64,000 nucleotides of DNA. Source: GCA-2711565 sp963664245 (GTDB lineage: Bacteria; Bacteroidota; Bacteroidia; Bacteroidales; GCA-2711565). Shown here piece by piece: positions 52,672-62,788 of the stretch (its first letter is position 1; each line of letters begins with the position of its first letter). The stretch lies in assembly GCA_963664245.1 (NCBI GenBank), contig OY760934.1:1426001-1490000 (forward strand), in the 5' to 3' direction. A program made the translations under genes and the position numbers. The notes beneath the pieces were generated by a model, which was not told the origin of the DNA, made no database searches, and saw nothing but the letters and a program-made list of their open reading frames with translations.

Positions 52672-55428
52672 ATGAAGAAAATATTGATCGCTATCTTAAT
52701 AGCCTGCTCTACCTTTGCCCTGGCTCAAAACTCAATAACCGGTAAATTGCTAAACAAAAAAGGTGAACCTTTAATATACGCAACAGCGGTGTTACTGAAC
52801 CCTTCCGATTCAACCATGCAGTATTATGGTATTAGTAATGAAGACGGACAATTTATGATTAAAAATATTAATGCCGGAGAATATATCTTCCAAAGTGGTT
52901 TTTTGGGTTATGAGTCTTTTTTCAAGAAAGTTTCTGTTCCGTTAGAAAATGGGAACAACATGGGCATAATCGTCATGAAGGAAAAAGAATTGATGCTGGA
53001 CGAAGTAGAAGTTTCCGCCGCCCGCATTCCGTTATTAATCAAAAAAGACACGGTAGAATACATTGCCGACGCCTTTAAAACCAAACCCGATGCTTCGGCA
53101 GAGGATTTGCTCAAAAAAATGCCCGGAGTAGAAGTAGACCGTGCCGGAAACATTAAGGCACAAGGGGAAAGCGTAAGACGAGTACTAGTAGATGGGAAAG
53201 AATTTTTTAGTAACGACCCTACCGTCGCAACTAAAAACCTACCTGCCGATGCCATCGACAAGGTGCAGGTTTACAACAAGAAATCAGACGAAACCGAACT
53301 CACCGGCATAGACGACGGGAGCTACTCTAAAACCATCAATATGATTCTGAAAGAAGGCAAAAAAAGTGCTTATTTCGGAGATGTTACCTTTGGTTACGGC
53401 AACGATGATCGCTATCAGGGTGGAGCCAAATTGTACCGTTTTACCCGAAAATATCAACTCGCAGCCCTGGGAATGCTTAACAATATCAATAAATTTGGAT
53501 TCTCTTTCCAGGACTACCTGGATTTTCAGGGAGGACTACAAAGCATCATGTCGTCTGGTGGCGGATCGGTTCAGTTTGATATTAACAGCGGGGATGTTCC
53601 TATAAATTTCGGACAAGCAATTAATGGCCTGGTAACATCTGGTGCCGTTGGCCTTAACTATACCCACGAAGCACGAAGAAACAACCGGTTCAACATTAGC
53701 TACATGGGTAATGGAAGCAATAAAAAGCTGATTGAGGACAGCTATTCTCAGAATTATTTAAACGAAACCTATTTCACACAAAACAGTGATTTGAATGAAG
53801 ATAGCAAAAACCGCAAACATGCTATAAACATGGGGTGGCGAAACCGTATCGACTCTACCCAAAACCTAAACATCTTTGCCGGTCTCAACATAAGTACTGC
53901 CGATGCCGACCAGTTTTCTTTTTCGGAGAGTTTCGAAAATGATATACTGATGAACAGCCTTGACAGTCGCAGTAACTCAGCGTCCAATAATTTCAGCACA
54001 AGCGGATCGGCAACTTATTTAAAAAGCAGCAAAGGAAACTTCAAACTGTTTAAACTACAAGCTTCTGCTTCATACAAAAAAAACTTGTCGGAAACCGAAT
54101 GGATGAACATTACGAACTTTTTTAGTACCCCCAGTCAAATCACCGAAAACCGTTTTCGGGACGATGAAAACAGTATTAAAAAATTTAACGCTAGCAGTTC
54201 GGGAACCATCAAACTAAGCTCTTTGCTTTATCTGATCCCCTCGGTTAGTGCCGGTATTGAGGAAGAATCGCTCGACCGGGAACTCTCTGAAAATAATTCC
54301 AACGAACTTATTGATGAACTAAGCCCGGAATTCAATACACAAAATAAATTTATAAAAGGGGGATTGTCTTTTAACCGAAATACCAAAAAATCTCAAATTA
54401 GTATTGAAACCGCATTGCAATCCATGCAATTAAAAAATACGCTCAATGCAGCTTCAACCGTAAAAAAAGACTACACCTATTTTCTCCCAAGGCTTTCCTG
54501 GCAGTATGAATTCAGTAGTGGAAAACGGTTATCTATTGACTACCGCACAACCACAAATTTACCATCGGCCGGCCAGCTATTACCTATAAGCAATACCTTA
54601 AACCCAATCATTATTTCAAAAGGAAACCGCAACCTTAAACCCGAATACAGCCACAATCTGTTTTTAACATGGTTATATTTCGACCGATTTTCTTCCACCT
54701 CTATTTTTGCCAACGCTAATGCAAGTTATACCACTGATAAGATCAACCTGAAACGAACCATTTATGAAGATCTTAGCCAGGAAATCAACTTAATAAATGT
54801 TGATGAAGATTACCGTGCAAATGCCAATTTCGATTTTTCAACCCCTATTCGTAAATTAGGCCTAAACTTCAAAATTAGCCTGAAAGAATCGTGGAACCGA
54901 GGAAAAACATACGTGAATGACATTGAAAATATAAACACTAACTTCAGTCATGCGATCAGTATTAATTTAGATAACCGGAAAAAAGAAAAATGGGATTTTT
55001 TAGTTGGCGGGAAATTACAGATTACCGATTCAAAATACTCCATCCAGGAAGATTTGAACAAAAGCTACCTGAATTTAAGCGGTTTTATGGATTTGAGCTA
55101 TACCCCCAATGACAAATGGTATTTCTCATTTTCAGCCGATATTACCCGCTATGACAAACAAAGCTTCGGAGATGTTGTAAGCATTCCATTGCTCCGATCC
55201 GAAATATCGCATTATTTCCTTAAAAACAAACGGGGCGTTATTTCAATTGAGACCTTTGATTTGCTAGACAAAAACAAAGGCCTGGAACGAATTAGCAGCA
55301 TGAATTACCTGCTCGAAAAACGTTCAAACGTAATGGGTCGATACGTGCTACTCACATTCAAATATCGCTTAAATAAGTTTGATAAGAAATCAAACGGCAT
55401 TACCATTAGTGTCGACAAAAGAAGATAA
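52672..55428 (+). CDS. Outer-membrane beta-barrel protein with carboxypeptidase-like and plug domains
   Basis: 918 residues: signal peptide (1-18), carboxypeptidase regulatory-like domain (about 22-105, ITGKLLNKKGEPLIYATAVL), TonB plug-like segment (KKMPGVEVDRAGNIKAQGESVRRVLVDGKEFFSNDPTVATKNLPADAIDKVQV, positions about 146-200), and an outer-membrane barrel. It belongs to the TonB-dependent receptor-like proteins found with GLPGLI genes. No SusD follows. Likely regulated with the GLPGLI gene by TCS 2; substrate unknown. Confidence 0.88.
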   Translation: MKKILIAILIACSTFALAQNSITGKLLNKKGEPLIYATAVLLNPSDSTMQYYGISNEDGQFMIKNINAGEYIFQSGFLGYESFFKKVSVPLENGNNMGIIVMKEKELMLDEVEVSAARIPLLIKKDTVEYIADAFKTKPDASAEDLLKKMPGVEVDRAGNIKAQGESVRRVLVDGKEFFSNDPTVATKNLPADAIDKVQVYNKKSDETELTGIDDGSYSKTINMILKEGKKSAYFGDVTFGYGNDDRYQGGAKLYRFTRKYQLAALGMLNNINKFGFSFQDYLDFQGGLQSIMSSGGGSVQFDINSGDVPINFGQAINGLVTSGAVGLNYTHEARRNNRFNISYMGNGSNKKLIEDSYSQNYLNETYFTQNSDLNEDSKNRKHAINMGWRNRIDSTQNLNIFAGLNISTADADQFSFSESFENDILMNSLDSRSNSASNNFSTSGSATYLKSSKGNFKLFKLQASASYKKNLSETEWMNITNFFSTPSQITENRFRDDENSIKKFNASSSGTIKLSSLLYLIPSVSAGIEEESLDRELSENNSNELIDELSPEFNTQNKFIKGGLSFNRNTKKSQISIETALQSMQLKNTLNAASTVKKDYTYFLPRLSWQYEFSSGKRLSIDYRTTTNLPSAGQLLPISNTLNPIIISKGNRNLKPEYSHNLFLTWLYFDRFSSTSIFANANASYTTDKINLKRTIYEDLSQEINLINVDEDYRANANFDFSTPIRKLGLNFKISLKESWNRGKTYVNDIENINTNFSHAISINLDNRKKEKWDFLVGGKLQITDSKYSIQEDLNKSYLNLSGFMDLSYTPNDKWYFSFSADITRYDKQSFGDVVSIPLLRSEISHYFLKNKRGVISIETFDLLDKNKGLERISSMNYLLEKRSNVMGRYVLLTFKYRLNKFDKKSNGITISVDKRR

Positions 55429-55441
55429 AACAATTGATTTT

Positions 55442-55472
55442 AAGCCTGTTCATAACGAACAGGCTTTTTTTT
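55442..55472 (+). terminator. Terminator after the beta-barrel gene
   Basis: GCCTGTTC-ATAAC-GAACAGGC followed by T8. Confidence 0.9.
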
Positions 55473-55627
55473 ATTCCACAAAAAGCATTCGTGTAAAACA
55501 GCCTCAATTACTCTTGCAATTTTAAGGTTCTTAAATAAATAAGGAAGAAAGCCTAAAAAACTTATTCAAAATTTGTTTATAAAATAAATATATGTAAATT
55601 TACTTCATATTTATTACTCCCCATAAT

Positions 55628-57493
55628 ATGAATATGCAATTTTTGCCTATGACTAACTATAAGTGTACATCTTTGATTATCGGCCTATTTTGCCTTCTGG
55701 CAATTTATAGTCAGGCCCAATACAACGCCTTTGTTGAATCGTACGACACCCATATTTCTTATAAGAACAACACTCTTACAACCAGAAATACAGTTGTTTT
55801 ACAAATAAATGACAAAGAATCAAACTGGATTACGGAAGTTGATATTGGATTTAAATCGGGACAAAAAATACAAATCCTAAGTGCCGAAATATTAGACCTA
55901 AACAATAATACTTTGCGTGAAATAAAAAAGAAAGAAATTGTTACGTTAAATGACGTATCAACCGGAAGCCTCTACGACGATTATTTCATAAAAAGAATTG
56001 ACTTAAAATGGCATCAATATCCCTACAAAATCAAATATACTTATGAAAAAGAAGGGAAGAGTTTTTTATATCTAGCCCACTGGAGTCCTGTAATACATTA
56101 TAAAATACCTGTTCGGAAAGCAAGCCTAAAGGTTACCTATCCCAAAAACTATAAAACAAGTATTAAGTTCAGCAAACAATTTAAAGTTGATACTTTACTT
56201 CAAGATGATCAGATTTGTTATACCTGGGAAATAAGCGATGTAAAAAAATATTATAACGAAATTTTTGCACCGCCAAAAGAAGAGATTGTCCCTAAAGTAA
56301 TTGTTATTCCTAAAGAATTCACCTATGGGAATATGGGTTATTCAACTTCATGGAAAAGCTACGGAAACTATATATGGAATATGAACAATGGCTTAGACAA
56401 GCTCCCTGATTTAGAAGAACAAAAAATTCTTGAGCTAACAAGCGGAACAAGCAACCCCCGAAAGAAAATTGAAATTCTTTATCAATACCTTCAAAAAAAC
56501 ACACGTTATATTAACATTAGCCTTGGGGTAGGCGGGATGAAACCACACTCGGCCCATTATGTTTCAAAAAATAAATTTGGTGATTGCAAAGCCCTCACCA
56601 ACTACATGAAAACCATGCTATCGGTTATCGGTATAGAATCTTATAGTGTTGATATTAACGGGGGGCTCAACCCAACAAAAATTGACACAACATTGCCTTC
56701 GCAGCAATTTAATCATGTCATTTTAGTGGTTCCTATGGAAAATGACAGTATATGGATAGAAGCAACCAGCAATAAAAATCCGTTAGGATACCTTGGTTCA
56801 TTTACCCAAGGCAGATATGGTTTAATTATAAAAAAAGATGAAAGCCAATTAATCAAAACCCCGGCATTAAAACTTGATGATGTTAAAGAAATGTATGAAT
56901 ATCAAGCCCATTTCTTAAACAAGAGCGATTGTGACATCAAGCTCCAGGCAAACATTAAAGGAATACTGTATCAATATTTAAGTAATATGGATGATGATCC
57001 TAAAAAAGGAATCCGGAAAATTTTACCATTAAAAAACACAGAAATCATTGATTATAAATTAACAGAATCAGATACAATCAATCCTTCCATCCAACTTTAT
57101 GCAAACATAAACGCTAAACACTTTTTTCGAAAAATTGGAGAAAATTATATACTGCCATTAATACCCATTGGTATCCCTGATTTTGAAAATGTAAAAAACA
57201 GGCATTACCCGGTACGCATTTACATCCCTATTTATAGAACCCAAATAGTTCAATACAAACTCCAGGGGTATTCCGGCCAATATAATGTGTCCATTCCCAA
57301 AGACATAAGACTAAAACTAAAATACGGGTATTTTTTCATAAAATTTATTAAAGGGGAGAATTCCATCACCGTTGAAAAAACCTTCCAGTTATACCCGGGA
57401 GAATACTCATTAGATGAGTATGAATCCTTTTATACTTTTATTAAAGCAACAAAAGATATTGAAAAGCAAACAAGTTTATTCTTAAAAAAATAG
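55628..57493 (+). CDS. Secreted DUF3857/transglutaminase-like protein 1
   Basis: 621 residues. N-terminal signal peptide (probable start M8 at 55649, cleavage near SQAQ), DUF3857 beta domain (about 35-220), then a transglutaminase-like core: cysteine in FGDCKALTNYM, histidine in QQFNHVILVV, and WIEATS where the third acid is Glu rather than the usual Asp. C-terminal beta domain follows. May be an active cysteine protease or ligase, or a binding domain; not decidable here. Next gene follows after 7 nt. Confidence 0.85.
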   Translation: MNMQFLPMTNYKCTSLIIGLFCLLAIYSQAQYNAFVESYDTHISYKNNTLTTRNTVVLQINDKESNWITEVDIGFKSGQKIQILSAEILDLNNNTLREIKKKEIVTLNDVSTGSLYDDYFIKRIDLKWHQYPYKIKYTYEKEGKSFLYLAHWSPVIHYKIPVRKASLKVTYPKNYKTSIKFSKQFKVDTLLQDDQICYTWEISDVKKYYNEIFAPPKEEIVPKVIVIPKEFTYGNMGYSTSWKSYGNYIWNMNNGLDKLPDLEEQKILELTSGTSNPRKKIEILYQYLQKNTRYINISLGVGGMKPHSAHYVSKNKFGDCKALTNYMKTMLSVIGIESYSVDINGGLNPTKIDTTLPSQQFNHVILVVPMENDSIWIEATSNKNPLGYLGSFTQGRYGLIIKKDESQLIKTPALKLDDVKEMYEYQAHFLNKSDCDIKLQANIKGILYQYLSNMDDDPKKGIRKILPLKNTEIIDYKLTESDTINPSIQLYANINAKHFFRKIGENYILPLIPIGIPDFENVKNRHYPVRIYIPIYRTQIVQYKLQGYSGQYNVSIPKDIRLKLKYGYFFIKFIKGENSITVEKTFQLYPGEYSLDEYESFYTFIKATKDIEKQTSLFLKK

Positions 57494-57500
57494 CCACCTC

Positions 57501-59471
57501 ATGAAAAAGAGCCTCACTTTCGTTTTATTATTAGCTGCAATTTTCAGTAATGCACAGAAATTTAGTACAAAATTAAGTGAAATTGGAGAAGCAGAAATCG
57601 GATGTAAAAGGTATCCAGCGGAACCTGATGCAGAAGCCCTGATACTTTTTGACATTGGCGATTCAAGGTTTATTTGGGATGAAAACAGGACACAATTTTT
57701 TGTGCATTTTACCCGGAAAACCAGAATTAAGATATTTAAAGAAGAAGGGATCAAGTATGCTGAAATTACGCTTCCCTACCAAGATCATAAAGATTTACGT
57801 GAAAGAATTGTTAACATTAAAGCTTGCTCATACAACTTCGAAAATGGGGAACTGATAAAAATAACTTTAGACCCTAAAACGATATACGAAGAAAGGGTAA
57901 GTGATTTTTCAATGCATAAAAAATTTGCGATTCCTAACGTAAAAGTAGGCAGTATTATTGAGTATACTTATGAACTCATCACTCCTCATTTAGGCAGATT
58001 ACCCAGTTGGAAATTCCAAAACAGAATACCAACACTTCATAGTGAATATGTTGCCCGCATCATCCCGTTTTATGCCTATCAATTCAGGGCACAAGGGTTT
58101 AGACAGTTTGACTACAATAACTCCGTACAAGATACCGAAGAAAAGAAGTTTTATTTAGTTAGTTATCATGACTTTATTCACACATACATCAAAAAGGATG
58201 TCCCTTCGTTTAAAGATGAATCTTATATTACTTCCGTCAATGATTACATCATGAAGATTGATTTCCAGTTAGAGAAAATAATAAGAACTGATGGGATTGA
58301 AAGAAAGATTATCAGCACCTGGCCAGCAGTTGTATCAGATTTACTGGGAAACCCTGATTTTGGGAAATATATAAAGAGTTGTAATAAATATGCTAAAAAA
58401 ATCCTGTCGGAAGAATTATCCATTTCCGGCCTTTCAAAAAAAGAACAAATAAAAGAAATCATCAATTATGTGAAATCTTCTTACGAATGGGATGGATACC
58501 AAGACTATTTTGCCTATAAAAAAACAAAAGATTTCATGAGCCAAAAAACTGGGAACATTGGAAACATCAACCTTTTTCTTGTAGCCCTGTTTGAAGCAGC
58601 CCAGATTGAGGCAGAGCCGGTAATCATAAGTACCCGAGATCATGGAAAGATTATTGATTCCTATCCTTTTATCAGATCTTTTAACTATGTTATTGTAAGG
58701 GTTCATGATGGAGAAAATTATTTTTTAACCGATGCAAGCCGGCCAAAATTATCATATAACCGCATCCCCCCCACTTGTATAAATGAAAAAGGACTGGTTA
58801 TCAAAAAACAGAAAGAAGGTGTTGAATGGATTGATTTAACAAAAAACCCGCCCTCAATAACATCCATTGCCATCAACGTCAAAATCGACTCAACCGAAAA
58901 TATTGCCCATGTGGATTTGCAATCAGAATCAACCGAAATTTTGGGCTTCATTGAACGTAGGCATTTCAATAATGATATTGAAAAACTAAAAGATGAAATG
59001 CTGGATAACGGATTAAGTAACATTTCCGAAATCGAAACTTCAAACTTTGATGACCCACAAAAAGAATACATTATAAATCTAGAGGGGAATATTGACTTAG
59101 AGCACTTTGGAAACCAATACATCTTTCAGCCATTTTTAAAGTTCCCAATGCAAGACAATTTATTAAAACAAGCGAAAAGAACGTACCCCATTGATCTCAT
59201 ATTTCCTCATAAGTATAATTATCATACAAAAATCGAATTCCCATCGGCCTATTCATTAACAGAACTCCCTGAAAACTACAACAAAACCACCCCTTTGATG
59301 GACATATATATAGAATACAACAAAGTATCTCCAAATTGTATTGAGGTTAAAGCAAATTACTACATTAAAAAGGCTGTATATCATTCCAGGGATTATCCCA
59401 AAATGAGGTATTACTTTAATATGATTATTAAAAAATTTAATGAAGCCATTGTCTTAGAAAAGAACATCTAA
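57501..59471 (+). CDS. Secreted DUF3857/transglutaminase-like protein 2
   Basis: 656 residues with a signal peptide (to about 20, FSNAQ), DUF3857 domain and a transglutaminase-like domain in which the catalytic cysteine position reads KTGNIGNINLFLVAL, so Cys is lost; RSFNYVIVRV and YFLTDASRP mark the other two positions, with His also absent (FNYV). Probably non-enzymatic. Forms a two-gene operon with the preceding paralogue, which keeps its Cys and His, so the pair may act together. Confidence 0.85.
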   Translation: MKKSLTFVLLLAAIFSNAQKFSTKLSEIGEAEIGCKRYPAEPDAEALILFDIGDSRFIWDENRTQFFVHFTRKTRIKIFKEEGIKYAEITLPYQDHKDLRERIVNIKACSYNFENGELIKITLDPKTIYEERVSDFSMHKKFAIPNVKVGSIIEYTYELITPHLGRLPSWKFQNRIPTLHSEYVARIIPFYAYQFRAQGFRQFDYNNSVQDTEEKKFYLVSYHDFIHTYIKKDVPSFKDESYITSVNDYIMKIDFQLEKIIRTDGIERKIISTWPAVVSDLLGNPDFGKYIKSCNKYAKKILSEELSISGLSKKEQIKEIINYVKSSYEWDGYQDYFAYKKTKDFMSQKTGNIGNINLFLVALFEAAQIEAEPVIISTRDHGKIIDSYPFIRSFNYVIVRVHDGENYFLTDASRPKLSYNRIPPTCINEKGLVIKKQKEGVEWIDLTKNPPSITSIAINVKIDSTENIAHVDLQSESTEILGFIERRHFNNDIEKLKDEMLDNGLSNISEIETSNFDDPQKEYIINLEGNIDLEHFGNQYIFQPFLKFPMQDNLLKQAKRTYPIDLIFPHKYNYHTKIEFPSAYSLTELPENYNKTTPLMDIYIEYNKVSPNCIEVKANYYIKKAVYHSRDYPKMRYYFNMIIKKFNEAIVLEKNI

Positions 59472-59503
59472 AATTTATTTTTTTTACTGAAGTTAACATT
59501 TTA

Positions 59504-59541
59504 AAAACGGATTCTTATTTGCTACTAAGAATCCGTTTTTA
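59504..59541 (+). terminator. Terminator of the DUF3857 operon
   Basis: AAAAACGGATTCTTA pairs perfectly with TAAGAATCCGTTTTT across an 8-nt loop. Confidence 0.9.
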
Positions 59542-59639
59542 TTTTTCTATCTTGGAATACAAGCTTACCAAATTCAAAAATCATGAAAATATCCGTTTCT
59601 TATTGTTATATTTCCGGTAAAATATCGTTATAAAAACAA

Positions 59640-60161
59640 ATGAACGATACTGAATTTCAACAGAAGGTAGTTTCATTATCAAAGAATGCATATTTGATTG
59701 CAGTCCGCTTATTACGATCAGAAGAGGATGCGAAAGATGCGGTTCAGGAAGTAATGATAAAATTATGGGACAAGCGAAAGAAGCTCGAAAAACATCCAAA
59801 TATCAAGGGATTTTTGTTCTTAACAACAAGAAATTACTGTCTGGATTTGATACAAACTTCAAAATGGAAATTTAAGAACGCAAATGAAAAAATTGAGAAT
59901 TTACCACTCATCTTATCAGAACAAAATGAAAGTAATTTTATTGAAGAACGCTATCAAAAAATAAAAACAGAAATCGATCATTTACCGGAAATTCAAAAAC
60001 AAATTATTCTTCTACGCGATTTTGATGGTTTTGATTTTGAAGAAATTGCCAAAATAACCAACTTAAAAGTTGAACACATACGGGTACTGCTATCCAGGAC
60101 CCGAAAAAAAATAAGAGAACAACTAACAAAAACCGAAAACAATGAACAAAAAACAAGCTGA
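59640..60161 (+). CDS. ECF-type RNA polymerase sigma factor (module B)
   Basis: 173 residues: region 2 (NAYLIAVRLLRSEEDAKDAVQEVMIKLWDKRKKLE) and region 4 (DHLPEIQKQIILLRDFDGFDFEEIAKITNLKVEHIRVLLSRTRKKIREQL). Related to the sigma factor at 33497-34012. Overlaps the next gene by 20 nt, the same as in module A. Confidence 0.92.
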   Translation: MNDTEFQQKVVSLSKNAYLIAVRLLRSEEDAKDAVQEVMIKLWDKRKKLEKHPNIKGFLFLTTRNYCLDLIQTSKWKFKNANEKIENLPLILSEQNESNFIEERYQKIKTEIDHLPEIQKQIILLRDFDGFDFEEIAKITNLKVEHIRVLLSRTRKKIREQLTKTENNEQKTS

Positions 60162-60576
60162 ATTATTTAAAAAATACGAAGAAGGCTTGACCAGCTTAGA
60201 AGAAGAAGCGGTATTGTTCGATGAGTTAGGTCAGCATAACAAATGGTTCCAAATGCTTCAACAACATAAAAAAAGCAGCCCCGGCGGTTTAGAAAACGAA
60301 ATTTGGAACAAAATAAAAAACAAGATAAAAAGCAAAATTCGCTATATCCGAAGAATCGGATCAATTGCGGCAACATTTATTCTTTTGATTTCGCTGGGCA
60401 TCATATTTATGCCATGGAATAAAAAATCAATCAGCAATCAAAACCGTGAAATGACCTACGAAGAAAAAACAGCTGTACTAAAGGAAGCACTGGCCATGTT
60501 TCCCCCATCCGAAACAAAGATTCCTCAAAAGGATATTCTTTACGAAGATGAAAACTTAATTATTTATTTACGTTAA
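60142..60576 (+). CDS. Putative membrane anti-sigma factor (module B)
   Basis: 144 residues. N-terminal KKYEEGLTSLEEEAVLFDEL, a basic stretch, one membrane helix at about 73-90 (GSIAATFILLISLGIIF), and an extracytoplasmic tail with MTYEEKTAVLKEALAMF. Shares these elements with the gene at 33993 though shorter. Role inferred from position and helix layout. Confidence 0.7.
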   Translation: MNKKQAELFKKYEEGLTSLEEEAVLFDELGQHNKWFQMLQQHKKSSPGGLENEIWNKIKNKIKSKIRYIRRIGSIAATFILLISLGIIFMPWNKKSISNQNREMTYEEKTAVLKEALAMFPPSETKIPQKDILYEDENLIIYLR

Positions 60577-60587
60577 AATTAGAAATC

Positions 60588-61097
60588 ATGAAGAAACTAA
60601 TACTTATGTTGGGACTTGTTTTTATGGTAAGTCATATACAGGCCCAGGAGAAAAAAGAACAATCAATAACAAAAAAACTTGTGGTTGAAATTAAAAATTC
60701 CAAGGTAAAACCAGATGTTTACATTGACAGTGTTAAATATGACCACAGAATTTTATCTATACTAGATCCTGAAAAAATAGCCTCTGTTCAGGTATACAAA
60801 GGGAAAATGGCTCAACAAAAGTTTCAAGCAGAAAGTGTAATCTTCATATTGACGAGACAAACCTCTAAGATTGAATTTAATTCAAATAAGAACAGCTTTA
60901 AAATAAAAGGATTTAACGCAGACAAACAAGGCAATCCAGTTATGTTTATTAATGGTGTTAAAGCAGATATCGATGCTCTAAAAAATATGGATCCTGAAAA
61001 TATCGAATCAATCAACATTGTAAAGGATGCAGACAGCCTGAAAAAATATGGAACCCATTCGGGAATTATCAGAGTAAAAACCAAAGAGAAAAAATAG
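60588..61097 (+). CDS. Small secreted protein with two TonB-plug-like repeats
   Basis: 169 residues with signal peptide (to about 20, HIQAQ). Two repeats resemble the core of TonB-receptor plug domains: DVYIDSVKYDHRILSILDPEKIASVQVYKG and VMFINGVKADIDALKNMDPENIESINIVKD (quoted in part), the second ending in the plug-like GIIRVKTK. No barrel is present. Third gene of sigma module B. It might compete with or imitate a plug in signalling to the anti-sigma factor (inference). Confidence 0.7.
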   Translation: MKKLILMLGLVFMVSHIQAQEKKEQSITKKLVVEIKNSKVKPDVYIDSVKYDHRILSILDPEKIASVQVYKGKMAQQKFQAESVIFILTRQTSKIEFNSNKNSFKIKGFNADKQGNPVMFINGVKADIDALKNMDPENIESINIVKDADSLKKYGTHSGIIRVKTKEKK

Positions 61098-61101
61098 CAG
61101 G

Positions 61102-61123
61102 AAGCCCCAAACGGGGCTTTTTT
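61102..61123. terminator. Terminator between converging module B and tilS
   Basis: AAGCCCC-AAAC-GGGGCTT followed by T residues. Confidence 0.85.
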
Positions 61124-61132
61124 CAATTCGTC

Positions 61133-62461
61133 TTAAGAAACGTTTTGCATTTGAAAAACCGACTTTGTTTGATCAGTTATTTTAAAACGATTATCAATTT
61201 GATGACCGATAATCCACACAATATCTTCTCCCGAGCATAATAAAAACACCTCTTCTTTTTCAAATAGATTAAACTTACGGTCGATAAAAAAATCGCTCAG
61301 TTTCTTTTTAAATCGGCTTCCCAATGGGTAAAAATAATCGCCTTTTTCCCACTTTCTAATGCTTAACGGAAATTTCAAACGGTCAAAATCCAAGGCTGCA
61401 ATTTGAGGTGAGACAGGGATTTTAAAACCGGCATCCCTTAAAAAATTTTCCATCTTTAAACAAATCGGAAAACAAATATCTGTATCATTTTCAAACACCT
61501 CTATCTCGCTAAAATCCTTATTATTTAACCTTTTCCTAATGATCAAAAAATCACGGTCTTTTAGCAATTCATGGGTTTCCGATTCAAACAATTTTCCTGA
61601 TTCATGCCCCAGTGATTGCACCAAATCTTCCGCCTGGCTGAAAAGAAAACCATACGATTTCAGAAGTTCGTACAAATAGGTTGCCAATGGTTTATAAGTC
61701 TTTAGCTTTTCAATCTCAATATATTTTTTATTCCCTTTAACCGTTTGAAGTTCGTCCCGAACATTTTCTATATGACGTTTATAAATTTGCTCCGATCCGG
61801 CAAAGCGTTTCATATTCGCGGCAAGCATATCCTGGCAATTCCCATCAATTTCTTTTAACACGGGCAATAAACAATGACGGATTTTATTCCGCAAATATTT
61901 TACTGAAGCATTGGAAGAATCTTCGCGGTAAACCAGTTTGTGTTTTTGCAGGAAAGCGAATATTTCTTCACGTTTTGCAAATAACAAAGGCCGAACCAAA
62001 TGATTTTGTTTTGGAAGGATGCCTCGAAGTCCCGAGATTCCGGTCCCTCTCAACAAATTAATAAAAAGCGTTTCTACCTGGTCATCCTGATGATGGGCCG
62101 TGGCAATGTATTTATACCCGTGAGCCTTCCTGATTTCTTCAAAATACTGGTAGCGCAGTTCACGAGCCGCCATTTGGGTCGAAAGCTTATTTTTCGAAGC
62201 ATATCCGGCAGTATCAAAAACAGTCCTGTAAAAAGGCACCGAATATTTTTCGGCCAAGCCTTCCACCAGTTTCGCATCGCCATCCGACTCCTCCCCTCTC
62301 AACTGAAAATTTACGTGCACAATTCCAAACTCATAACCCGCCCGGTGAAACAATTCGAGCATCACTACTGAATCTATCCCTCCACTGATGGTGAGCAAAA
62401 TTTTATCTGAAGGATCAAACAAATTTTCTTGCTGAATGTATTTCCTAAATGCCTTGAACAT
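61133..62461 (-). CDS. tilS: tRNA(Ile)-lysidine synthase
   Basis: 442 residues from MFKAFRKYIQ. Attaches lysine to C34 of tRNA-Ile(CAU) so that it reads AUA. PP-loop SGGIDS at residues 26-31, HVNFQLRGEESDGDA, TAHHQDDQVETLFINLLRGTGISGLRGI, and the C-terminal TilS domain with RKWEKGDYFYPLG. The frame extends to 62581, but its extra 40 residues have no homology and a TACCTTTG promoter element sits 4 nt before the ATG at 62461. Confidence 0.95.
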   Translation of the reverse strand: MFKAFRKYIQQENLFDPSDKILLTISGGIDSVVMLELFHRAGYEFGIVHVNFQLRGEESDGDAKLVEGLAEKYSVPFYRTVFDTAGYASKNKLSTQMAARELRYQYFEEIRKAHGYKYIATAHHQDDQVETLFINLLRGTGISGLRGILPKQNHLVRPLLFAKREEIFAFLQKHKLVYREDSSNASVKYLRNKIRHCLLPVLKEIDGNCQDMLAANMKRFAGSEQIYKRHIENVRDELQTVKGNKKYIEIEKLKTYKPLATYLYELLKSYGFLFSQAEDLVQSLGHESGKLFESETHELLKDRDFLIIRKRLNNKDFSEIEVFENDTDICFPICLKMENFLRDAGFKIPVSPQIAALDFDRLKFPLSIRKWEKGDYFYPLGSRFKKKLSDFFIDRKFNLFEKEEVFLLCSGEDIVWIIGHQIDNRFKITDQTKSVFQMQNVS

Positions 62462-62465
62462 GATG

Positions 62466-62473
62466 CAAAGGTA
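62466..62473 (-). promoter_or_regulatory. -7 element immediately before tilS
   Basis: TACCTTTG on the minus strand, 4 nt from the ATG, implying a leaderless or nearly leaderless transcript. The remaining 300 nt up to 62788 hold no gene or RNA that I recognise. Confidence 0.4.
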
Positions 62474-62788
62474 AAAATTAATACCTTGATAATAATACTT
62501 TCCCGTTTCTTCTTTAAGATAAAAAGAATGTACTCCATTGCCTTTATAGCCACCCCACAAACTGCATGCAGGAAGCTTCACACATTAAACTTGTTTTTAA
62601 TATAACACTTACTTTTTTACATTTCTATTCATAGTTGATAACGCTGACACTACTACACACCTTTCTGCTCATGTTCACAAAAGAATTACATTTTAATGAT
62701 TACAAAACTTGAATATCTATAAACGCAAAAAAGAGGAAACCATCCTGAAAACCAGAAGCCCCCCTTTCTTTATTATAATCCAACCCTA

